The notes beneath the pieces are model-generated. The model saw only the letters and a program-made list of their open reading frames with translations, ran no database searches and was not told the DNA's origin. Shown here piece by piece: positions 1 to 6,791 of a stretch of DNA of 10,191 nucleotides. Positions within the stretch are counted from its first letter, which is position 1. Each line of letters starts with the position of its first letter. The stretch comes from Neisseriales bacterium (GTDB lineage Bacteria; Pseudomonadota; Gammaproteobacteria; Burkholderiales; UBA11063). Position numbers and translations under genes: made by a program. The DNA lies in the NCBI GenBank assembly GCA_008017145.1, contig SSGY01000185.1, positions 1 to 10,191 on the forward strand, read 5' to 3'.

Positions 1-399
1 GAAGATAGCGGTGTTCTGGCTATCAAATATCGCAGTGGCGCTTTAGGAACAATGAATGTTTCAATGTTAACTTATCCTAAGAATTTGGAAGGTTCAATTA
101 CCTTAATTGGCGAAAAAGGAACGGTACGGATTGGCGGAGTGGCGGTCAACAAGATTGATTACTGGGAATTTGCTGATAAAAAACCAGAAGATGATGAAAT
201 TCTGAATGCCAGCTATGCAACAACTTCAGTTTATGGATTTGGACATCCGCTATACTATGCGAATGTGATTGCTACTTTGCGCGGTGATGAGTCGCCATTA
301 ACTGATGGTCGTGAAGGATTACGTTCGTTAGAGTTTTTAATTGCGATATATATTTCTGCTCGTGATGGTAAAAAAGTGTCGTTGCCGTTAGTGTATTAA
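1..399 (+). CDS. C-terminal part of a UDP-sugar oxidase of the Gfo/Idh/MocA family (WlbA/WbpB type), 5' truncated by the window
   Basis: The reading frame is open from base 1 and begins upstream of the window, so only the last 132 residues are present; the in-frame ATG at 52 is internal. The text TYPKNLEGSITLIGEKG followed by GGVAVN, then SVYGFGHPLYY and a final TDGREGLRSLEFL-SARDGKKVSLPL closely resembles the C-terminus of WlbA/WbpB as I remember it. In that family the enzyme oxidises C3 of UDP-N-acetylglucosaminuronic acid with NAD, in the cytoplasm, giving the 3-keto sugar that an aminotransferase then aminates. The NAD-binding Rossmann domain lies outside the window and could not be checked. 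Twelve bases separate it from rmlA, so it belongs to the same operon. The dehydrogenase at 3819 could supply its substrate. The family is quite sure; the exact substrate is inferred. Confidence 0.85.
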   Translation, partial: EDSGVLAIKYRSGALGTMNVSMLTYPKNLEGSITLIGEKGTVRIGGVAVNKIDYWEFADKKPEDDEILNASYATTSVYGFGHPLYYANVIATLRGDESPLTDGREGLRSLEFLIAIYISARDGKKVSLPLVY

Positions 400-400
400 T

Positions 401-406
401 AAGGAG
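401..406 (+). promoter_or_regulatory. strong ribosome binding site of rmlA
   Basis: AAGGAG stands 5 bases before the ATG at 412, right after the stop codon of the preceding gene. It is the strongest Shine-Dalgarno match in this operon and fixes the rmlA start. Confidence 0.75.
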
Positions 407-411
407 ATGAC

Positions 412-1281
412 ATGAGCAAATACAAAGGTATTATTTTAGCTGGTGGTAGTGGTACGCGCTTACATCCAGCCACGCAAGTTATTTCTAAACAGCTATTGCC
501 AGTTTATGATAAACCAATGATTTATTATCCCTTATCAATCCTAATGTTAGCTGAAATTCAAGAAATTTTGATTATTTCTACTCCACAGGATATTGGCCGC
601 TTTGGGCAATTACTTGGTGATGGTAGCCAGTGGGGGATTAAGTTATCTTATGCAGTCCAAGCAAGTCCCGATGGCTTGGCTCAGGCCTTCTTAATTGGTG
701 AAGAGTTTTTGGCGGGTTCACCTGCGTGCTTAATCTTGGGTGATAATATGTATTATGGTAGTGGGATGACTGAGCTGCTTCTGTCCGCACAGCAAGGTGA
801 GGGTGCAACTGTGTTTGCCTATCAGGTTTCTGATCCAGAGCGCTATGGGGTGGTCGAGTTTGATGCTAATAAACGCGCGATTAGTTTAGAAGAAAAACCT
901 AGCCAACCTAAATCAGATTTTGCGGTAACTGGTCTTTATTTTTATGATGAGCATGTAGTTCCCAATGCCAAACAAGTTAAACCTTCCGCACGTGGTGAGC
1001 TGGAAATTACTGATCTTAATAAAATCTATTTGGAACAAGGCAAACTCAATGTAGTAACAATGAAGCGTGGTTTTGCATGGCTGGATACTGGAACTCATGA
1101 TTCTCTACTTGAAGCTTCTAATTTTATTCAAACTGTTGAGCATCGTCAGGGAATTAAGATTGCCTGTTTGGAAGAAATTGCTTTACTTAAAGGTTGGTTA
1201 ACTAAAGAGCAAGTTCGTGAGAAAGTTAAGACAATGGGTAAATCAACCTATGCTGAATATTTACGGAGATTGGTTAAGTAA
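412..1281 (+). CDS. rmlA: glucose-1-phosphate thymidylyltransferase
   Basis: RmlA joins glucose-1-phosphate and dTTP to give dTDP-glucose and pyrophosphate, the first step of dTDP-L-rhamnose synthesis in the cytoplasm. The 289-residue length is typical of the family. Visible motifs are the nucleotide-binding loop GGSGTRL at residues 11-17, the following SKQLLP at 25-30 (Lys26), LGDNMYYG at 109-116 with the metal-binding Asp111, EEKP at 160-163 with Lys162, and [15 protein letters not shown] at 222-236 with the second metal ligand Asp225. Its start follows an AAGGAG site. The stop codon TAA overlaps the ATG of rmlC by one base (TAATG), which suggests translational coupling. In this family dTDP-rhamnose commonly inhibits the enzyme allosterically; that is known, not visible here. 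The paralogue RffH does the same reaction, but the complete rml set next door favours RmlA. Confidence 0.97.
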   Translation: MSKYKGIILAGGSGTRLHPATQVISKQLLPVYDKPMIYYPLSILMLAEIQEILIISTPQDIGRFGQLLGDGSQWGIKLSYAVQASPDGLAQAFLIGEEFLAGSPACLILGDNMYYGSGMTELLLSAQQGEGATVFAYQVSDPERYGVVEFDANKRAISLEEKPSQPKSDFAVTGLYFYDEHVVPNAKQVKPSARGELEITDLNKIYLEQGKLNVVTMKRGFAWLDTGTHDSLLEASNFIQTVEHRQGIKIACLEEIALLKGWLTKEQVREKVKTMGKSTYAEYLRRLVK

Positions 1282-1838
1282 TGGAATTTATTCGCACTGC
1301 AATTGAAGATGTAATCTTGGTTAAACCCAAAGTATTTGGCGATGAACGTGGCTTTTTTATGGAAAGCTATCGTAAATCATTATTTCAAGCCAATGGAATT
1401 TTGCCAGAATTCATTCAGGATAATCATTCAAAATCAGCTAAGGGTGTCTTGCGTGGTTTACATTACCAGCTAGATCCTAAAGCACAAGGGAAATTAGTAC
1501 GCTGTGTTAGTGGTGCCGTTTTTGATGTGGCTGTTGATATTCGTCGTGGCTCACTAACTTTTGGTAAATGGGTCGGTTATGAATTGAGTGAAGCTAATAA
1601 ACAGATGTTGTGGATTCCAGCGGGATTTGCGCACGGGTTTGTAACATTGCAGGATAGTACTGAATTCTTGTATAAAACTACTGCAGAATATGCGCCTGAA
1701 TGTGATCGTGGTATTAAGTATGATGACCCATTAATTGGGATTGAATGGCCTGAGATTGGCGAGTTACTTTTATCTGACAAAGATCAAAAGCAGCCTTTAC
1801 TTAAAGATGCAGATATTAATTTTATTTATAAAAAATAG
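1281..1838 (+). CDS. rmlC: dTDP-4-dehydrorhamnose 3,5-epimerase
   Basis: RmlC epimerises C3 and C5 of dTDP-4-keto-6-deoxyglucose, the third step to dTDP-L-rhamnose. The 185-residue cupin has the normal family length. Visible motifs are [12 protein letters not shown] at residues 19-30, GVLRGLHYQ at 55-63 with the catalytic base His61, Lys71 in the substrate pocket, [11 protein letters not shown] at 81-91, PAGFAHGF at 113-120, and Tyr131 at the position of the catalytic acid. LSDKD near residue 168 carries the aspartate expected to pair with His61. The ATG overlaps the rmlA stop by one base, and a modest ACGGAG lies 12 bases upstream, so translation is probably coupled to rmlA. No missing key residue was seen. 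Confusion with a bifunctional sugar 3-epimerase is unlikely given the neighbours. Confidence 0.96.
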   Translation: MEFIRTAIEDVILVKPKVFGDERGFFMESYRKSLFQANGILPEFIQDNHSKSAKGVLRGLHYQLDPKAQGKLVRCVSGAVFDVAVDIRRGSLTFGKWVGYELSEANKQMLWIPAGFAHGFVTLQDSTEFLYKTTAEYAPECDRGIKYDDPLIGIEWPEIGELLLSDKDQKQPLLKDADINFIYKK

Positions 1839-1846
1839 GTCGAGTT

Positions 1847-2917
1847 ATGACAAAAAAAACGTTATTGGTAACTGGTGGGGCTGGGTTTATTGGTTCTGCT
1901 GTGGTTAGGCAGTTAATTAATAATAGTGATTATCATGTGGTAAATATTGACAAGCTGACTTATGCTGGAAATCTTGAATCTCTTAAAGAAATAAATGATA
2001 ATCCACGCTATAGTTTTGAACAAGTAGATATCGGTGATAAAGAAAATATTAGTCGGATTTTTAAACAATATCAACCAGTTGGAATTTTGCATTTGGCAGC
2101 GGAAAGCCATGTCGACCGTTCAATCAGTGGTCCTAGTGAATTTATTATGACTAACATTGTCGGTAGCTATAATTTACTAGAATGTGCTCGAGAGTACTAT
2201 AATAGCTTAGCGGATAAAACACAATTTAAGTTTGTCCATATTTCAACTGACGAAGTATTTGGTTCGCTGGGTGATAGTGGTTACTTTCGTGAGGATACTG
2301 CTTATGATCCACGTAGTCCTTATTCGGCATCAAAAGCTAGCAGCGACTTGTTAGTAAGGGCGTGGTATCATACCTATAATTTGCCAGTGGTGATTACTAA
2401 CTGTACTAATAATTACGGTCCATATCATTTTCCTGAAAAATTAATTCCACTCGTGATAAATAATGCATTGCAGGGGAAAAGTCTGCCGATTTATGGCAAA
2501 GGTGACAATATCCGTGATTGGTTATATGTTGATGATCATGCCAAGGGAATTATCTTGGCTTTTGAAAAAGGGCAGCTTGGTGAGAGCTATTGCATCGGTG
2601 GACATAATGAGCGGACTAATCTGGAAGTCGTGCAAACAATTTGCCGCTTACTTGATGGGCTGCAACCACGGAGCGATGCTAAATCATATTTAGAGCAAAT
2701 CAGCTATGTTAGCGATCGTGCCGGGCATGATTACCGTTATGCAATGGATCCAACTAAGATTCAAAATGAGCTAGGTTGGCAGCCCGAAGAGAACTTTGAT
2801 AGTGGTATTCGTAAGACAATTCAATGGTATTTGGATAACCAACAATGGGTTAATCATATACTAAGTGGTGAGTATCAAAATTGGATTAAACAAAACTATG
2901 ACAAACGGGGACAGTAG
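1847..2917 (+). CDS. rmlB: dTDP-glucose 4,6-dehydratase
   Basis: RmlB converts dTDP-glucose to dTDP-4-keto-6-deoxyglucose using tightly bound NAD, the second step of the rhamnose pathway. The 356-residue protein is a typical extended short-chain dehydrogenase. The NAD-binding GGAGFIG is at residues 10-16, and [10 protein letters not shown] at 33-42 is diagnostic of this family. [10 protein letters not shown] follows at 83-92. The catalytic residues are in STDEVFG at 133-139 (Thr134, Asp135, Glu136) and the YSASK motif at 159-163 (Tyr159, Lys163). [14 protein letters not shown] at 188-201 is also typical. The ATG follows rmlC after only 8 bases with a poor Shine-Dalgarno match, so expression probably depends on coupling. 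The TAG stop overlaps the rmlD start. The DE catalytic pair separates it from UDP-glucose 4-epimerases. Confidence 0.97.
   Translation: MTKKTLLVTGGAGFIGSAVVRQLINNSDYHVVNIDKLTYAGNLESLKEINDNPRYSFEQVDIGDKENISRIFKQYQPVGILHLAAESHVDRSISGPSEFIMTNIVGSYNLLECAREYYNSLADKTQFKFVHISTDEVFGSLGDSGYFREDTAYDPRSPYSASKASSDLLVRAWYHTYNLPVVITNCTNNYGPYHFPEKLIPLVINNALQGKSLPIYGKGDNIRDWLYVDDHAKGIILAFEKGQLGESYCIGGHNERTNLEVVQTICRLLDGLQPRSDAKSYLEQISYVSDRAGHDYRYAMDPTKIQNELGWQPEENFDSGIRKTIQWYLDNQQWVNHILSGEYQNWIKQNYDKRGQ
2907..2911 (+). promoter_or_regulatory. ribosome binding site supporting the GTG start of rmlD
   Basis: GGGGA lies inside the end of rmlB, 5 bases before a GTG that overlaps the rmlB stop (TAGTG). The protein encoded from this GTG begins directly with the Rossmann strand AKVVILGSNGQLG, so no later codon could be the start without losing the NADPH-binding fold. 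Confidence 0.6.
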
Positions 2918-3795
2918 TGGCAAAAGTTGTAATTTTAGGTAGTAATGGGCAACTTGGTAGTGATCTTTGTAAAGTTTTAGCTCCCAATTATGAACTAATT
3001 AACTCTACTTCAGCAGATATCAATGCAGCAGCAGCGAATGTGAGTTCACAGTTAGCGACTTACTCAGATGTTGATTATATAATTAACTGTATTGCTACTA
3101 CTAATGTTGATGGTTGTGAATCAAACCCACAGCAAGCCTTTTTGGTGAATAGTGCATTTGCTGTCCAATTGGCGCAATTTTGTACTGCGAATCAGATTAT
3201 CTTGATTCATATCTCGACCGACTATGTTTTTGATGGAACAAGCCCTAATGCCTATCTGGAAAATGATCAGCCTAATCCGCTAAATGTTTATGGCTTGTCT
3301 AAATATGCAGGTGAAATTGCGGTTAAGACTTATGCGGATAAATACTTTATCCTTCGTGTGTCATCTTTGTTTGGCGTAGCAGGAGCATCGGGTAAAGGTG
3401 GTAATTTTGTAACGACAATGCTTAGATTGGCACGTGAGAAAGATAATTGGACGGTTATTAGTGATCAAATTACCTGCCCAACACATACCTTGGATGTGGC
3501 GCGCGCAATTAAAGCTTTGATTGAGCAGCAGGTTAGTGACTATGGGATCTATAATTGTGTGAGTAGCTCAGCTTGTAGTTGGTTTGAATTTACACAGGAA
3601 ATTTTACGGCAAAGTGGACAAGACGTAAATAAGGTAAAACCGATTAGTTATAAAGATTATTCGTTTAAAGCATTACGTCCACAGTATGCGATATTAGATA
3701 GTACAAAAATTGCGCCATATTATGTAATGCCTGATTATAAAAGTGCCTTGAGCGAGTATTTATCTCTCTCTCTCTGGCTTAATGGCAAAAATTAA
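2917..3795 (+). CDS. rmlD: dTDP-4-dehydrorhamnose reductase
   Basis: RmlD reduces dTDP-4-keto-L-rhamnose with NAD(P)H to dTDP-L-rhamnose, the last step of the pathway. The 292-residue length fits the family. The cofactor loop GSNGQLG is at residues 8-14, STDYVFDG at 100-107, and the catalytic YGLSK at 125-129 (Tyr125, Lys129). RVSSLFG then CPTHTLDVARAI in the C-terminal half are also typical of RmlD. Translation starts at a GTG overlapping the rmlB stop by one base. The 3' end carries six TC dinucleotides that encode LSLSL just before the last six residues, so slippage would change only the C-terminal tail. The gene completes the set in the order A-C-B-D. Confidence 0.95.
   Translation: MAKVVILGSNGQLGSDLCKVLAPNYELINSTSADINAAAANVSSQLATYSDVDYIINCIATTNVDGCESNPQQAFLVNSAFAVQLAQFCTANQIILIHISTDYVFDGTSPNAYLENDQPNPLNVYGLSKYAGEIAVKTYADKYFILRVSSLFGVAGASGKGGNFVTTMLRLAREKDNWTVISDQITCPTHTLDVARAIKALIEQQVSDYGIYNCVSSSACSWFEFTQEILRQSGQDVNKVKPISYKDYSFKALRPQYAILDSTKIAPYYVMPDYKSALSEYLSLSLWLNGKN
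3763..3775 (+). repeat. short (TC)6 dinucleotide repeat in the rmlD 3' end
   Basis: TATCTCTCTCTCTCTGG contains six TC units plus a final T inside the coding sequence. Loss of one unit would put a TAA stop four codons on; gain of one would read a short alternative tail to a TAG at about 3805. Either changes fewer than 20 residues at the C-terminus. Six units is near the lower limit for slippage-prone tracts, so a regulatory role is doubtful. Confidence 0.5.
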
Positions 3796-3818
3796 ATTTA
3801 ATTAGAAAGAAAATAGAA

Positions 3819-5102
3819 ATGCATAATAGAATTGTCTCCCTAGTTGGATTAGGCTATGTGGGATTACCTGCCGCAGTTGCTTTTGGTAAACAAAAGCAGT
3901 GTGTTGGTTTTGATATTAATCCACAAAGAATTTTGGAATTGAAGCAAGGGATTGATCGTACCGAGGAAACTACTTCCGCGGATTTAGCTGCGGCAGATAT
4001 TTTATACACCTGCGATATTAATGATTTAAGAAAAGCTGATTTTCATATTGTGGCAGTACCAACCCCGGTTGATGATGCTCATGTGCCTGATTTGACTCCA
4101 GTAGAGCGTGCTTCGGAAACTGTTGGTAAGGCCTTGAAAAAAGGTGATATTGTAGTTTACGAATCGACAGTTTACCCTGGCGTTACTGAAGAAATTTGTG
4201 TGCCGATTCTGGAGCGTGAATCTGGGCTTCGTTGTGGTGAAGATTTTACTGTAGGTTTCTCACCAGAGCGGATTAATCCTGGGGATAAAGAGCGTAGTTT
4301 TACAACTATTCATAAAATTGTATCTGGGCAAGATCAAGCGACATTGGATATCGTTGCTGCGGTTTATGCTTCAGTGGTAACTGCTGGCGTACATAAAGCC
4401 AGTTCGATTAAAGTTGCCGAAGCAGCTAAAGTTATTGAGAATTCGCAGCGTGATTTAAATATTGCGTTTATGAATGAATTAGCTGTTATTTTTGATCGGA
4501 TGAGAATTGATACCGAAGAAGTACTCCAAGCTGCAGGAACCAAATGGAATTTTCTGCCATTTCGTCCTGGTCTAGTGGGTGGACATTGCATCGGGGTTGA
4601 TCCTTACTATTTGACTTACCGTGCAGAACAAATGGGTTATATTCCTCAGGTTATCTTGGCTGGTCGTCGGATTAATGATAATATGGGGCGTTATGTAGCT
4701 CGTAAAGGAATTAAACTGTTATTGAAGAATGGTTTGGATATTAGCAAGCTACAAGCTGGAGTGTTAGGCTTTACGTTTAAGGAAGATTGTCCGGATGTCC
4801 GTAACACCAAGGTTATTGACATTATTAAAGAGCTGGAAGATTATAATGCTAAGGTTTATTGCTGTGATCCAGTTGCGGATGCCCCAGATGCTGAGCATGA
4901 ATATGGAGTTAAATTTACTGCCTTTACTGATTTACCACAAGTTCCGTTACTAGTCGTCGCTGTTGCACATAAAGAGTTTAAGTCTTTGTCATTGGATGAG
5001 TTATTGGCTAAAGTACAACCTGGTGGCGTGATTTTGGATGTTAAGTCAATCCTACCGAAAGAAGAGATTCGCGCACGTGGCTTTATCTTGTGGCGCTTGT
5101 AA
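3819..5102 (+). CDS. UDP-N-acetylhexosamine 6-dehydrogenase, WbpO/TviB type
   Basis: The protein belongs to the nucleotide-sugar dehydrogenase family that oxidises the C6 hydroxyl of a UDP-sugar twice with NAD, giving a uronic acid. In order it shows the Rossmann loop GLGYVGLP at residues 10-17, VPTPVDDAHVPDLTP at 80-94, YESTVYPG at 114-121, GFSPERINPGD at 146-156, EAAKVIENSQRDLNIAFMNE at 201-220 with Lys204, WNFLPFRPG at 243-251, GGHCIGVDPYYL at 254-265 with the catalytic Cys257, and LGFTFKEDCPDVRNTK at 316-331. The RDLNIAFMNE and WNFLPFRPG strings match TviB of the Vi antigen and WbpO, not UDP-glucose dehydrogenase. The likely substrate is UDP-GlcNAc (TviB-like) or UDP-GalNAc (WbpO-like); sequence alone does not decide. 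If UDP-GlcNAc, the product is the substrate of the WlbA/WbpB-type oxidase at the window start. It is the last gene of the operon, 23 bases after rmlD, with only a weak AGAAAGA ribosome site. Confidence 0.92.
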   Translation: MHNRIVSLVGLGYVGLPAAVAFGKQKQCVGFDINPQRILELKQGIDRTEETTSADLAAADILYTCDINDLRKADFHIVAVPTPVDDAHVPDLTPVERASETVGKALKKGDIVVYESTVYPGVTEEICVPILERESGLRCGEDFTVGFSPERINPGDKERSFTTIHKIVSGQDQATLDIVAAVYASVVTAGVHKASSIKVAEAAKVIENSQRDLNIAFMNELAVIFDRMRIDTEEVLQAAGTKWNFLPFRPGLVGGHCIGVDPYYLTYRAEQMGYIPQVILAGRRINDNMGRYVARKGIKLLLKNGLDISKLQAGVLGFTFKEDCPDVRNTKVIDIIKELEDYNAKVYCCDPVADAPDAEHEYGVKFTAFTDLPQVPLLVVAVAHKEFKSLSLDELLAKVQPGGVILDVKSILPKEEIRARGFILWRL

Positions 5103-5106
5103 TAGT

Positions 5107-5147
5107 AGATAAAAAAACAGCAACTGTATGTTGCTGTTTTTTTATCT
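5107..5147. terminator. bidirectional intrinsic terminator between convergent genes
   Basis: Positions 5107-5124 pair perfectly with 5130-5147 around the loop TGTAT, an 18-bp stem. The core ACAGCAAC/GTTGCTGT is flanked by seven A on the left and seven T on the right, so either strand ends its hairpin in a U tract. It closes the polysaccharide operon and lies 8 bases past the end of the outer-membrane protein gene on the other strand. Confidence 0.93.
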
Positions 5148-5155
5148 TTGAAAGT

Positions 5156-6715
5156 TTAATATCGTAGCCCAATGTCAAACTGTACGCCCATAGAATTTTG
5201 TTGGGCTGGCATATAACTATTAGTACTAGTATTATACGCATCACCATTTGGTGTAATGATGTCGTAAAACCCTTTAAGTCCTAGTTGTAATTGTGCTACT
5301 GGATTAATTTTAACACCAAGGCTTGAGGTTGAACGCCAAGCATTTATCCCAAGTGATGACTGATCATTCATTTCTGCTAATAACTGATCAGCATAGATTT
5401 GCCAGAAATCATTAATGGCATATTCTGCACGCCCACCAAGACCATATTGAAGGTACATGTCTTGCGAAATAGCATTCATAATGCTTGAGTTGCTACGTAT
5501 ATTATAGCTATTCATATTCATAATTACGCCGAGATTAGCATAGGGGATTACTTGGAATCCACTATCAAAAGCTTGGAAACCATAACCCGCATCAATAGTT
5601 ACGCTACCTGGAAAACCAATATATGTAGGTACGCTTGAATTAACACGTCCTGCTGGAATATTGGTTTGGCTAATGTTATTAATTAGCTGTGCATCAATAT
5701 TTGCCCAAACATTATTTTCAAATAAATGTGCCACATTAAAATCTATGTAATTTGATGAAGTTCCTATACTGGGTGCTGAGCCACCTTTGTAACTATTAGT
5801 CGAGTTTACCCAACCCATACCTAAACTATAGCTATTATCAAATGCAGCTAATAATGAATTTGGAGCTTCAGAATGGCTGTTTCCTGAACCGATGTTGCTT
5901 AGGCTACTCATTAGCTGATCATTGTTATAAAGATAGGCAAAACTTAACATTCCACCAAAGCTGGTTTGTGCCGTGTTTTGATATGAGTAGGTAATTGCAT
6001 TATAACCAACTGAGGTATCAATCAAGTTAGTTTGATTGTACATTCCTTGTAAGCCAACCTGAAAGTAAGGGGTAACATTATATTTTATCCCTAACAGTGT
6101 GGTGTATGACATAGCACTTTGGTTATATACCTCTGAATTATTAGCGTTGGGATCTTGTAAATATCCAATAGATTGATCTAAGTAAATACTTGCATCACGA
6201 GCAAAAGCATACTCAAGACGAGCGCCTCCACCATACATATTTAAGTAGCTTTGTGTGAAGGTATTTTGTGCAACTGACATCCCGTTATAATTTAACATTC
6301 GTCCTATTGTTAGGTAGGGGATAACTTGAAAACCTTGGGTAGAATTGCCACCCCAATTGAAAGAGTAACCTCCTTTGGCACTAAGACTAGCTGGGAAACC
6401 AAATTCTTGAGTGTTATCACTGAATCCGGCACCGCCTGGAGCATTCTGATTAGCCTTGAAGGTGAAACTACCATCAATGGCAAGCCATACGTTACTATTA
6501 AATAATTGCTCAAGGTGTAAATTTAAATTGCTGGCAGTAGTTGTGACATTTGGACCCGCATAATCTGGATTATAGGCATACAATGAATTGTAACTGTAAC
6601 CTAATGCAATTTGATTGTCTAAGCCTTGAAATAGAGCATTTTCTTCAGAAGCAAAGGCATTCTGAATCCCCAAAAAGCTCAAAGCAGAAGCTAAATAAAA
6701 GATTTTTTTTGACAT
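5156..6715 (-). CDS. predicted outer-membrane beta-barrel protein with an internal tandem duplication
   Basis: I do not recognise a named family. The 519-residue product starts with a Sec signal peptide (KK, then a hydrophobic stretch, likely cleavage after AFA at residue 23). The mature part alternates polar and hydrophobic residues, is rich in N, S, Y, G and Q, and ends in FDIGLRY, the aromatic C-terminal strand expected of a protein inserted by the BAM machinery. Two halves, about residues 28-263 and 288-519, align over their whole length: QLFNSNVWLAID/HLFENNVWANID, GFPASLSAKGGYSF/GFPGSVTIDAGYGF, GFQVIPYLTIG/GFQVIPYANLG, GGGARLEYA/GLGGRAEYA, LGIKYNVTPYFQVGL/LGVKINPVAQLQLGL. A serine-rich linker (about 268-285) joins them. 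The start ATG gives an intact signal peptide, with a weak AAGAA 8 bases upstream. The gene lies downstream of the lipoprotein gene on the same strand, separated by a terminator. It could be a porin-like channel or a structural surface barrel; location is inferred and function unknown. Confidence 0.8.
   Translation of the reverse strand: MSKKIFYLASALSFLGIQNAFASEENALFQGLDNQIALGYSYNSLYAYNPDYAGPNVTTTASNLNLHLEQLFNSNVWLAIDGSFTFKANQNAPGGAGFSDNTQEFGFPASLSAKGGYSFNWGGNSTQGFQVIPYLTIGRMLNYNGMSVAQNTFTQSYLNMYGGGARLEYAFARDASIYLDQSIGYLQDPNANNSEVYNQSAMSYTTLLGIKYNVTPYFQVGLQGMYNQTNLIDTSVGYNAITYSYQNTAQTSFGGMLSFAYLYNNDQLMSSLSNIGSGNSHSEAPNSLLAAFDNSYSLGMGWVNSTNSYKGGSAPSIGTSSNYIDFNVAHLFENNVWANIDAQLINNISQTNIPAGRVNSSVPTYIGFPGSVTIDAGYGFQAFDSGFQVIPYANLGVIMNMNSYNIRSNSSIMNAISQDMYLQYGLGGRAEYAINDFWQIYADQLLAEMNDQSSLGINAWRSTSSLGVKINPVAQLQLGLKGFYDIITPNGDAYNTSTNSYMPAQQNSMGVQFDIGLRY
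5159..5854 (-). repeat. second barrel-like repeat unit of the outer-membrane protein
   Basis: Codons for about residues 288-519, homologous to the first unit from LLAAFDNSYSLGMGW to the C-terminal tyrosine. The best conserved blocks are the NNVWANID strand, GFPGSVTIDAGYGF, GFQVIPYANLG, the GGRAEYA strand and LQLGLKGFYD. Confidence 0.75.
5927..6634 (-). repeat. first barrel-like repeat unit of the outer-membrane protein
   Basis: Codons for about residues 28-263. It runs from LFQGLDNQIALGYSYNS to SFGGMLSFAYLY, which resembles the C-terminal strand of the second unit (SMGVQFDIGLRY). The two copies stay in register with an offset of 256-263 residues, so only small insertions separate them. The DNA of the matching GFQVIPY segments has clearly diverged, so the duplication is old and not a recombination-prone direct repeat. 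Confidence 0.75.
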
Positions 6716-6736
6716 AAATTTAATTCTTATGGATAT

Positions 6737-6764
6737 AAAAAATGGACATTATTGCTAATGTCCA
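6737..6764 (-). terminator. intrinsic terminator or attenuator between the lipoprotein and barrel genes
   Basis: On the minus strand TGGACATTA, loop GCAA, then TAATGTCCA form a perfect 9-bp stem followed directly by six T. It lies 28 bases past the lipoprotein stop and only 21 bases before the barrel-gene ATG. No convincing separate promoter fits between hairpin and ATG, so the barrel gene is probably reached by read-through or from a promoter overlapping the hairpin. Confidence 0.85.
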
Positions 6765-6791
6765 CTTTATCAAATTATTTGCAATTAAATA

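Noticed and set aside
52..54. ATG as the start of the first gene
   Set aside because: The frame is open from base 1, and the residues before the ATG (EDSGVLAIKYRSGALG) fit the same oxidoreductase family.
3819..5102. UDP-glucose 6-dehydrogenase (Ugd) as the identity of the last operon gene
   Set aside because: The RDLNIAFMNE and WNFLPFRPG strings and the overall text match the TviB/WbpO N-acetylhexosamine branch; Ugd has different sequence around the catalytic lysine.
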